64,000 nt of DNA. It comes from Lentisphaerae bacterium RIFOXYA12_64_32. Lineage in GTDB: Bacteria > Verrucomicrobiota > Lentisphaeria > Oligosphaerales > YB12-FULL-65-16. Under the pieces are notes generated by a model. That model was not told the DNA's origin. It searched no databases and worked only from the letters and a program-made list of their open reading frames with translations. Of this stretch, positions 56,679-64,000 are shown piece by piece. The stretch spans positions 1 through 64,000 of the forward strand of contig MHBL01000013.1 in NCBI GenBank assembly GCA_001803235.1, read 5' to 3'. A program made the translations under genes and the position numbers. Numbering within the stretch: position 1 is the stretch's first letter; every line of letters begins with the position of its first letter.

Positions 56679-58049
56679 ATGCTGTGGCGCCCGAAAACAG
56701 GTTCAGGCCGGCCGGATCTCACCGAGGGCAGCATTCTGCGGGCCCTTGGGGTCTTGGCCATGCCCATGCTGATGGGTGCGCTGCTGCAGAACCTGCAGAG
56801 CGTCATTGACCTGTTCTGGGTTGGCCGTCTGGGGCCGGTGGCCATTGCGGCGGTGGCCATGGGCGGGACCGTCATGATGGTGCTGTTCCCCATGCTCATG
56901 GGAATCTCGACCGGAACGGTGGCGATCATTGCGCGTGCCATTGGGGCGGGGGATCGCGGTGAGGCGAGCGCGGCGGCGGGGCAGTCGCTGACGCTGGCGC
57001 TGGTCGTGGGGGTGATTTCCGGCATGGCGGGGTGGGGCGTGTCGGACGCCTTGCTGCGGTTGCTGGGCGCGTCGCCGGCGGTCGTGGCCGACGGTGGCGC
57101 GTATCTGCGGATCTCGCTGGTGGGGAGTTTCACCGCGTTCATGTTGTTCATTGCGAACGCCGCACTGCAGGGAGCGGGCGACGCCATGACCCCAATGCTG
57201 GTCATGGCCCTGGCCAACGTGCTCAACCTGGTGCTCGACCCGCTGTTCATCTTCGGCCTGGGTCCGGTGCCGCGCATGGGTGTGCAGGGCGCGGCGCTGG
57301 CCACCGTCCTGGCGCAGTCCATCGCGGCCCTGGTGTCGACGTGGGTGCTGCTGCGCGGCAAGTCGTCGCTGCATGTCCGGCTAACTCAGTGCTGGCCGCA
57401 ACTTGGCATGACGTGGCGTATCCTGCGGATCGGCATTCCGGGCACCGGGCAGATGCTGTCGCGCAGTTTGATGGGCCTGGTGATGATGTGGATTGTGGCC
57501 ACGTGCGGCACCGCGGCGGTGGCGGCGTACGGCACCGGGATGCGTCTGCACATTATGATCCTGATGCCGGCCTTTGCCACGGGCGGCGCAGTGGCCACGC
57601 TGGTCGGGCAGAACCTGGGCGCCGGGAAACCGGACCGCGCCCGGCTGTCGGGCTGGCTGGCCACGTGGCTTAACGTGGCCTTCATGGTGTTGGCGGCCCT
57701 GGTGTTGGCATTCTTTGCCCCGGCGATCATCGGCGTATTCAACAATACTCCGGAGGTGGTTCAAATCGGGGCGCATTACCTGCGGATCGTGTCGCCGTTC
57801 TACGTCTTCGCGGCGCTCGGGATCGTGCTCGGTCGCGGCCTGAACGGCGCGGGTGACACGGTGGCGCCTATGGTCTTCACCATCTTTAGCCTGTGGGTGC
57901 TGCAAGTGCCGTTGGCGATCTGGCTGGCGCGTGTCTGGCAGCCGGCGACACACGGCATCTGGTGGGCCATGGTTGTCGGCATGGTTGCGCACGGCCTGCT
58001 GGTCGCCGTCTGGTTCGAAACCGGCCGGTGGAAGCACCGGCGAGTGTGA
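56679..58049 (+). CDS. MATE-family multidrug/small-molecule exporter
   Basis: 456 residues, normal for the family. ATG 56679 (MLWRPKTGSG) follows GGAAGG by about six bases; an upstream TTG at 56631 is less likely. Twelve hydrophobic segments can be picked out in two halves, the first beginning GVLAMPMLMGALLQNLQSVIDLFWVGRLGPVAIAA, shown here only in outline, and the second near WRILRIGIPG. LGAGKPDRA and GRGLNGAGDT are typical MATE loops. It would export cationic drugs or small metabolites, driven by sodium or protons. It lies 2.2 kb from the radical SAM run but not in its operon, so a role in exporting that product is only a guess. Confidence 0.9.
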   Translation: MLWRPKTGSGRPDLTEGSILRALGVLAMPMLMGALLQNLQSVIDLFWVGRLGPVAIAAVAMGGTVMMVLFPMLMGISTGTVAIIARAIGAGDRGEASAAAGQSLTLALVVGVISGMAGWGVSDALLRLLGASPAVVADGGAYLRISLVGSFTAFMLFIANAALQGAGDAMTPMLVMALANVLNLVLDPLFIFGLGPVPRMGVQGAALATVLAQSIAALVSTWVLLRGKSSLHVRLTQCWPQLGMTWRILRIGIPGTGQMLSRSLMGLVMMWIVATCGTAAVAAYGTGMRLHIMILMPAFATGGAVATLVGQNLGAGKPDRARLSGWLATWLNVAFMVLAALVLAFFAPAIIGVFNNTPEVVQIGAHYLRIVSPFYVFAALGIVLGRGLNGAGDTVAPMVFTIFSLWVLQVPLAIWLARVWQPATHGIWWAMVVGMVAHGLLVAVWFETGRWKHRRV

Positions 58050-58227
58050 GCGGGCAGGTTTCAGGTTCAGGGGGGCGGGTGTCGAGTGTCGGGGGCAGAG
58101 GGGTAGGGCCGTATACGACGGCACGCCGGACGGACCCGACGGATCAAGCACGTCCGCCAGCCGTCTCGCTGCGCAGCTTCTTGCCGGCCTTCCTGAAACC
58201 TGGCACCTCTCCCCAGCCTCGCCGCGT

Positions 58228-60267
58228 CTACCCCAGCAGCACGAAGAACGGTTTGGGCTGCTGCCCGGTCACGAAGTAGTAGATGGCACCGACAATGCTC
58301 GGAATGACGGCGGCCAGGATTTCGCCGGCCATGACGCCCAGGACGAGCGGGCGGAGCCGGTTGTACGTCGCGTTGCCGCCGTACTTCAGCACCACGACTT
58401 TGAGGAACCAGCCCATCAGGAACGACCCGGCGAATGCCGCAATGTGTGTCGTACACCAAGTCACGAACAGCAGCGGGTGCAGCGGCCACCACGGGAAGCG
58501 CAGCCGGCACGCAGTGAAAAGCAGCACCAGCGCACAGCCGGCCACCACGCTCCACATGCAGGGGCCGTTGGGCGACATGTGCCGGAACCGCGCCCAGCCG
58601 GTCACCTGCTCGGACTGTTCGAGCATGCCTTGTGCGTCGAGCTTTCGCTTCACGGCGATGGCGTTGTCGAACTGCATGGTCGGGACTGCTTGTTCCGCCC
58701 AGCTTTCCCAAATGGCATTGCCTTGGTCGTACTGGATGTAGAGTGTCACGGGCAGTCCGACGATGATGCCGATGAGTACGGCGCCGACGCAGAGCAGTCC
58801 GGCCTTACCGATGCTCTGCCTCTGCAACTCGATCAGTTTCAGCGAGTTCGCCATGAACGGCATGAGCGACTCACGCGGGTCGATGACCAGCACCATGGAG
58901 ATGACCTGCATCAGCAGCAGCGTCTTGGGCCCAAGCACCTGTGCGCCCAGGAACCCCCAGATCATGACGCACGGGAAGATGTTCGACTGCAGGTGGAACA
59001 ACCCGGACTCGGCAATGATCCGGGTCATAACCACGTAGAAGATGACCAGCACGGCGGTGTACATGACGGCGAGTTGCCAGTCGAGCCCGATGAGACAGAG
59101 CTGCACGGTGAACAGAACCATCAGGCCGAGGAAGGCGCGGCAGCTCCAGGCGGACGCGGCGTCGGCCTCGTCCGAACCCTTCAGGCCGATGGCGCGTCGG
59201 AACACTTGCAGGTAGTAGTGGCGGCCGCTGTAGAGCAGGGCGGCGAACAGGCCGATATTGGCACCGAACAGGATGAACGAGCGCGGTTTCAGCCCGGTGT
59301 AGTAGTAGCTGCCCTCCAGCACATTGTTCAGGTTGATGCCGTAATTGACGAACAGCCCCGCCACCAGCGCCCATAGCCACGGGCCGAGGCCGAACGTCAG
59401 CGCCAGGTCGGACGGAATGAAGAAGCACATGCCGATGACCACAAAGTAGAAGGAGGGTGAGAACAGGCCCCAACCGCCGCCCTTGGTGATTGTCGGAAAG
59501 AACTGGCCCAGCGGCGCAAACGAAAAGCGCGTCGGGATTTCGATGAGGTACTTCGGGAACCAGCAATACGCATAGTTGTTCATGTACAGAAATAGCACGG
59601 CCATCGCGCCGATCCAGAAGAGGCGATTACGGAACAGCGGCGTCACCGCGTCACCTTCTTCCGGCAGGAGGAAGTTGGCGAACGTCGTGACGGGATAGGG
59701 CAAATGTTCGTGTTCCGACCACTGCTTGTGGATCAGCACGGACAGTGCGATCAGGCCGATCCAGAGCGTGAGGATCAGGGGGATCCAGATCAGGATCGGG
59801 GTGACCCAGGCCGACCACGGCACCTGCGCGGGAGAAATGTGCCCCCCGCCTTCGCTCAGGCCTTGGACGAAGCCGCCCAGCACCTCCTCCTCGTTCTTGC
59901 TGAGGTCGGGCATCAGCCGCTGCGGCAATGTCTCGACAATCTGCTGCTGCCGCCAGCCGGGGTTCGTCTTGCTGTAGTGATTTGGCAGGATCAGAGACGA
60001 GGTGAACGTGCGTAGCAGCCCAGACCCCGGGATGCAGCACGCCGCCAGGGTCAGCGTCATGATGACAGCCAGTTCGGCGCCCTTCAGAGCGTGCTTCTTC
60101 AGCCGCGGATTGATCAGGACCACGAACAGGATCAAGGCGCCGTAGACGGACACCGGCATGTTGTTGCCGACCAGGTACGTCTGGCGCAGGATGCGGTCAT
60201 TGAAGAAACTGACGCCGCACACCGTGGCCGCACCCATGAACCCGAGCAGAATGGCACGTAACGTCAT
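58228..60267 (-). CDS. multi-pass membrane protein (DUF6785/DUF6784-type)
   Basis: 679 residues. ATG 60267 (MTLRAILLGFMGAATVCGV) has GGGGGTG upstream; the frame is open further left but without a good start. There are at least twelve hydrophobic helices, with longer loops such as NHYSKTNPGWRQQQ, HLPYPVTTFANFL and YYYTGLKPRSF. The gene resembles large membrane proteins annotated DUF6785/DUF6784, common in planctomycete- and lentisphaera-like genomes, with distant similarity to oligopeptide transporters. The function is unknown; solute transport is inferred. It is convergent with the MATE gene (178 bases between stops, no gene there) and divergent from the AsmA-like gene. Confidence 0.82.
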   Translation of the reverse strand: MTLRAILLGFMGAATVCGVSFFNDRILRQTYLVGNNMPVSVYGALILFVVLINPRLKKHALKGAELAVIMTLTLAACCIPGSGLLRTFTSSLILPNHYSKTNPGWRQQQIVETLPQRLMPDLSKNEEEVLGGFVQGLSEGGGHISPAQVPWSAWVTPILIWIPLILTLWIGLIALSVLIHKQWSEHEHLPYPVTTFANFLLPEEGDAVTPLFRNRLFWIGAMAVLFLYMNNYAYCWFPKYLIEIPTRFSFAPLGQFFPTITKGGGWGLFSPSFYFVVIGMCFFIPSDLALTFGLGPWLWALVAGLFVNYGINLNNVLEGSYYYTGLKPRSFILFGANIGLFAALLYSGRHYYLQVFRRAIGLKGSDEADAASAWSCRAFLGLMVLFTVQLCLIGLDWQLAVMYTAVLVIFYVVMTRIIAESGLFHLQSNIFPCVMIWGFLGAQVLGPKTLLLMQVISMVLVIDPRESLMPFMANSLKLIELQRQSIGKAGLLCVGAVLIGIIVGLPVTLYIQYDQGNAIWESWAEQAVPTMQFDNAIAVKRKLDAQGMLEQSEQVTGWARFRHMSPNGPCMWSVVAGCALVLLFTACRLRFPWWPLHPLLFVTWCTTHIAAFAGSFLMGWFLKVVVLKYGGNATYNRLRPLVLGVMAGEILAAVIPSIVGAIYYFVTGQQPKPFFVLLG

Positions 60268-60760
60268 GCTGTCACACCCCCGACGGAGTTGCACCTCGAT
60301 CCGGACCAAAGCTGCACAAGATACCGTGACTTCCGCGCCTTGTCCACGGCGCGCGCGCCGTGCAGGCAATGCGTCAGAACCCGTGAAAAAATCGGGGAGG
60401 CCGCTTGCTGACGCGCGCGGCTCGGACAGACATGCACCCGCCACTCCCATGAAACTGAAGGGGCCCGGGAACCCGCGAGGACGCGGGCGCTCCAGGGACT
60501 GGCACGGGGGGCTGACTTTGGAGCGCCCGCGTCCTCGCGGGCTCCGGAAGCGTCGTCGCCAGTTTCACCTCGGTATGACCGGGCGGTACGCCGCCCGGGA
60601 GGCGCTGACGCATCACGCTGTGCACGCGTGCGAGAGCCCGCGGAGTTCGCAGGCGTGGAAAGGCATGCTAGTGTAGTTGTTCGCCCGTGCGTCCTCTGGC
60701 GGTTGGTCACCGTGCCAGGCTTCGTCTTCGCGCACGGGTTCAAACTCAGATAGGCGGTTC
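60268..60760. other. divergent gap with a composite repeat
   Basis: About 490 bases. The centre is the composite repeat at 60446-60616. The last 100 bases before 60761 must contain the promoter of the AsmA-like gene. No other gene is seen. Confidence 0.6.
60446..60616 (-). repeat. composite repeat of about 170 bp, copy 2 (inverted relative to 16868-17036)
   Basis: The + strand order is GAAACTG, CCCGCGAGGACGCGGGCGCT, CCAGGGACTGGCACGG, GGAGCGCCCGCGTCCTCGCG, CCAGTTTCACCTCGGTATGA, then a family A hairpin ending GGCGCTGACGCATCAC. Every block has its inverse in copy 1. The two GAGGACGCGGGCGCTCC arms form a near-perfect long hairpin. Confidence 0.85.
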
Positions 60761-63700
60761 ATGATGAAGAAGATGCTCAAGATTGTCGCGATTGTGTTCC
60801 TGGTGTTCTGCGTGCTGGGCGTGGGGGCGTTCTTCTACCTGACCTCCAACGGTTTCCTCAAAGGCACCGTGCTGCCCAAAGTCAGCGCCGCTGTCGGACT
60901 GCCGATCACGGCGGATCGCATCGACCTGGCCGCCTTCAGCCGCCTGCGCATCAGCAAGCTCGCCGTCGGCGAGGCCTCTGCGCCGATTCTCACCGCGGAC
61001 ACGATCCTGGTGCGCTACAAGGTCATGCCGTTGCTGCACGGGGAACTGCAGGTCGATGAAGTCCTGCTCGACAACGCATCGGTGGTGCTCTCCGACCAGG
61101 TTATCGCCGACCTGCAGAAGAAGTTCGCTGCGCCGGCCGAAGCGCCGAAACCGGAAAAGCCAGCCGGCGCCTCGGCACCGCCGAAAGCCGCATTGCGCAA
61201 TATCCACGTCCGCAACTTCTCGTTCCGCTACACGCAGGGCGACGCCAGCAAGGGGCAACCCTTGACAACCGTGAACCTTCATGACCTGAATCTGGATATA
61301 CCTGAGGTGCGAAACGGTGCGGAGTTCGCAATCGACCTGGCTGCCGCACTCGACGTCCGGCAGGCGGAGCCACTCGACGTCCGTATTGGGAAGATTAAGA
61401 CGGTCATCAGCGGCAAGCTCAGCGACGCCTTCATGCCCGACAGGCTCGAGGTCAAGAGCGAGGTTGCCGACATCGCTGGCAAGGCCGGCCCGGTGGCCCT
61501 CGACGGTCACGCGGTGCGCGTGGAGGCGTTGATCGAGCGCCAGAACGAGACGTATGCAATCCGGAACGCGCAAGTCATCGAGACACTGAAAGGCGTGGAA
61601 GAGGGCAAGGCCACGATCCAGGGCAGCGTCACGCCGTCACCGCTGGCGGCCGATGTCGAGGTGGCGGTGTCGCTGCCGCAGGGCGCGGTGCTCAACCTGA
61701 TCGGGGCCGTCATCGGCGACTTCGACTTTGGCAAGACCGGTGTCCAGTACACCGGCAAGGTGAAGGTGTCGGGGGAGGGCAAGCAGTTCGATGCGAGCGG
61801 CGGGCTGACCGTCTCGGACCTCACGATCGCATCCGCGTCGCGCAAGCTCGAACCGCTGGCCCCCATGGCCGTGACCTCGGAGTACCAAGTGGCCATGGAC
61901 ATGACGGCGAAGAAACTGCGCGTGGAGAAGCTGAACCTGAACATCCGCGATCCGAAGAACGAACTGATGAAGCTGTGGCTGGACCAACCGGTTGAGGTGC
62001 TGCTTGATGCCGCCGGCGGTGCGCCGGCGGCACAGCCGGCGACCATCCGGATCCAGACCGACCAGTTGGACCTGTCCATCTTCAAACCGTTCATCCCGGC
62101 GGACAAGAATTTCGAACTGCTCGCCGGTCGGCTCTCCGACAGCTTGGAGATCGTGGTGGCCGAGTCTGGGCAGAAGATTCGTGCCAGCGGCTTTGTCGAG
62201 CTGACCGGGCTGCACCTGCGCAGCGCCGGCAAGGAGCTGCGCGACTATGACGTGCGCCAGGAGCTGGAGATCGCGGTGTCCGGCATGAAAGAGGTCACGG
62301 TGACGCGGTTGGCGACGCTCGTCTCCGGGCCGACCGGCGGCAGCCGCGGCAGGTTGGTGGAGTTGACCGTGGACGGTTCCCTGAATGTCGAGACTCTCGC
62401 CGGCAAACTCAACCTGAAGCTGAACCCGGTCACCAACGACGGGCTCAAGGTCGCCAACCTTTTCATCGGCGAGTTTGATTACGGCCGAACCCGCATTGCC
62501 TACGAGGGTTCGGTCGAGATGGCGCAGAAACTCAGCGAAATCCGGGCCCGCGGCAAGCTCTCGGTCAGCGACCTGACCGTCGAAGGCAAGGATGTGCCCA
62601 AGCTGGCGCCGTTGCAGATCACCGCGGAACATGACCTGTTGTATGCGCAGGACGAGGCGAAGGCCGGTGCGGTCGCCGATGCGAAACCCGTTGCCCAGCA
62701 ACGCGTCAAGGTGGACAAGCTGAACCTGCAGGTGCGCGACGCCACGCGCGACGTGTTGAAGGTCTGGCTTGACCAGCCGATCGAACTGGTCCTGAACGCC
62801 GCTGGCGGCGCGCCCGCCGTGCCGCCGGCAACGGTGCGGGTCCAGATTGATCAGCTCGACCTGACCATGGCCCAGCCGTTCCTGCCCAAGGACGGTTCGT
62901 TCGACCTGCTGGCGGGCTGGCTCTCGGGAAACCTGGAGATCGTCATCGCCGACGCGGGGCAGAAGGTCAAGGCCACGGGGTTCGTTGAATTGACCGGACT
63001 GCACGTCAAGGCGGCGGGCAAGGAGTTCCGCGACTACGACGTCCGTGAAGACGTGGATGTGGACGTGGTCGGGATGAAAGAGGTCACCCTCGGCCGATTG
63101 GCCACGACGCTGTCCGGACCGGTCTCGGGCGGTCGCGGTAAACTCGTGGAACTGGCGGTTACCGGCGCCTTGAACACTGAGACCCTCGCCGGCCAGGTCG
63201 ACCTGAAACTGAGCCCGATCACCAACGACGGACTGAAGATAGCAAACCTGTTCATCGGCGACCTGGACTACGGCAAGACGGCCGTCTCGTACGAGGGCTC
63301 GGTCGAGATCGGCAAGAAGCTGAGTGAGATCCGGGCCCGCGGCAAGCTCGCGGTAGCCGACCTGACTGTGCAGGGCAAGGGCCTGGATCTGCCTGAGCTG
63401 ACGCCGCTGCAGATTGCGGCCGAACACGACGTTCTTTGGCAGCAGGACGGCAAGAAGCTCGGCATCGACACGTTCACGGCCAGCATTCGCGACGCCACGG
63501 CCGAGATTGTGCGCGCGCGGCTCAAAGCCCCGGTGGTGATCAGTCTGGCGGGGGACAAACCCGAGGCAGGGTCGATCCCGGTCGAAGTGAATGTCCAGGA
63601 GCTGAAGCTGACGCAGTTCCAGCCGTTCCTCGCGGCGGCGGGATTCAAGCGGCTGGATGGCGTCGTGAATATGAAGACGGATGTCGAGATCGCCCAACTC

Positions 63701-64000
63701 GGCAAGGAGATTCGCGGCACGCACACCATGGCTATCAAGGGTGTGAGTTTCCTCATGGACGGCACGGGCGAACTGAAGCCTTTGGATGTGACCGTGGCTC
63801 TGACTCTGGCCACGGCTACGGATGGCATGCTGACGCTGCGCCAAGGCGATGTAACGGTCGCCGCCGGTGGCCAGGAACTGCTGAATCTGGGCCTGACCGG
63901 CGCGGTCGATACGGCCAGGAAGGGGCGCAAGTCCGAACTGAACCTTCAGGCGCGCGGCCCCATCGACGTTGCCGCGCTGGAGTCGTGTTTCATCCCCGCG
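60761..64000 (+). CDS. AsmA-like protein with tandem repeat units (partial, runs off the right edge)
   Basis: The frame is open from ATG 60761 (MMKKMLKIVAIVFLVFCVLG) to the window end, 1080 codons with no stop. An N-terminal membrane anchor at about 6-29 is followed by a long beta-rich periplasmic region typical of AsmA/YhdP-like proteins, thought to carry lipids between membranes or affect outer-membrane assembly. Three related units of about 250-263 residues begin at residues 319, 570 and 833: GDFDFGKTGVQYTG, GEFDYGRTRIAYEG and GDLDYGKTAVSYEG. Each unit includes RGKLSVSDL-like and, in two, LWLDQP and AAGGAP segments. ATG 60764 is an alternative start. An outer membrane in the host is implied. 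Confidence 0.85.
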   Translation, partial: MMKKMLKIVAIVFLVFCVLGVGAFFYLTSNGFLKGTVLPKVSAAVGLPITADRIDLAAFSRLRISKLAVGEASAPILTADTILVRYKVMPLLHGELQVDEVLLDNASVVLSDQVIADLQKKFAAPAEAPKPEKPAGASAPPKAALRNIHVRNFSFRYTQGDASKGQPLTTVNLHDLNLDIPEVRNGAEFAIDLAAALDVRQAEPLDVRIGKIKTVISGKLSDAFMPDRLEVKSEVADIAGKAGPVALDGHAVRVEALIERQNETYAIRNAQVIETLKGVEEGKATIQGSVTPSPLAADVEVAVSLPQGAVLNLIGAVIGDFDFGKTGVQYTGKVKVSGEGKQFDASGGLTVSDLTIASASRKLEPLAPMAVTSEYQVAMDMTAKKLRVEKLNLNIRDPKNELMKLWLDQPVEVLLDAAGGAPAAQPATIRIQTDQLDLSIFKPFIPADKNFELLAGRLSDSLEIVVAESGQKIRASGFVELTGLHLRSAGKELRDYDVRQELEIAVSGMKEVTVTRLATLVSGPTGGSRGRLVELTVDGSLNVETLAGKLNLKLNPVTNDGLKVANLFIGEFDYGRTRIAYEGSVEMAQKLSEIRARGKLSVSDLTVEGKDVPKLAPLQITAEHDLLYAQDEAKAGAVADAKPVAQQRVKVDKLNLQVRDATRDVLKVWLDQPIELVLNAAGGAPAVPPATVRVQIDQLDLTMAQPFLPKDGSFDLLAGWLSGNLEIVIADAGQKVKATGFVELTGLHVKAAGKEFRDYDVREDVDVDVVGMKEVTLGRLATTLSGPVSGGRGKLVELAVTGALNTETLAGQVDLKLSPITNDGLKIANLFIGDLDYGKTAVSYEGSVEIGKKLSEIRARGKLAVADLTVQGKGLDLPELTPLQIAAEHDVLWQQDGKKLGIDTFTASIRDATAEIVRARLKAPVVISLAGDKPEAGSIPVEVNVQELKLTQFQPFLAAAGFKRLDGVVNMKTDVEIAQLGKEIRGTHTMAIKGVSFLMDGTGELKPLDVTVALTLATATDGMLTLRQGDVTVAAGGQELLNLGLTGAVDTARKGRKSELNLQARGPIDVAALESCFIPA

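Noticed and set aside
57853-59376. 507-residue open frame on the + strand across the MATE and DUF6785-type genes
   Set aside because: It overlaps both genes in other frames and is low-complexity His/Asp/Glu-rich.

Overview
The window is GC-rich (hand-counted 60-base lines give about 58-67% GC over most of it). It carries a polysaccharide-degrading locus (a DUF6259-type glycosidase-like protein, a GH20 hexosaminidase and a Cys-type sulfatase), a DUF6785-type membrane protein, many soluble hybrid histidine kinases and wide repeat-filled intergenic gaps. That mix suggests an uncultured bacterium of the PVC type (Lentisphaerota, Kiritimatiellota or Planctomycetota). This is inference only: no rRNA, tRNA or marker gene is present. 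I see no CRISPR array and no intact insertion sequence.

Layout. 0-2 kb: a toxin-antitoxin patch with an MNT nucleotidyltransferase, a HEPN partner broken by an in-frame TAG, an intact BrnT-type toxin with a ribbon-helix-helix antitoxin, and a RelE/ParE-like remnant. 2.4-11.3 kb: secreted glycan degradation. 11.5-16.2 kb: an ABC-F ATPase and alpha-glucan phosphorylase, then a small gene that looks broken by a 16-base near-duplication. 18.0-22.0 kb: a chemotaxis block (CheR, CheD, CheY-like receiver, CheX-like, CheB) with no CheA, CheW or receptor. 22.1-30.8 kb: three hybrid histidine kinases, two soluble and one membrane-bound.

31.3-54.5 kb is the most unusual part. Two + strand genes (a 1298-residue protein with a CgeB-like glycosyltransferase segment, and a cobalamin-type radical SAM protein) converge on a compact 13-gene - strand run. 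In transcription order that run is: NAD-dependent sugar epimerase, SPASM-type radical SAM, DJ-1/PfpI protein, a cupin fused to an acetolactate-synthase-like ThDP enzyme, cobalamin-type radical SAM, SPASM-type radical SAM, UxaA-family dehydratase, methyltransferase, SPASM-type radical SAM, SDR, two cobalamin-type radical SAM proteins, and HemN. That makes eight radical SAM proteins in about 18 kb alongside sugar-modifying enzymes, with start/stop overlaps indicating co-transcription. The simplest reading is a pathway that builds or remodels an unusual sugar or glycoconjugate. The product is unknown and I do not recognise the cluster as a described system.

54.9-64 kb: a secreted cyclophilin, a MATE exporter, a DUF6785-type membrane protein, and the first 1080 codons of an AsmA-like protein made of repeated units that runs off the right edge.

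The intergenic DNA is itself structured. It holds several dispersed repeat families: a GC hairpin seen six times, a CGCGAGTAACATGGGAG element seen four times, a 'CCTGAGTCCCG...CAGGCGGAAG' element, and a composite of about 170 bp present in two inverted copies 43 kb apart.
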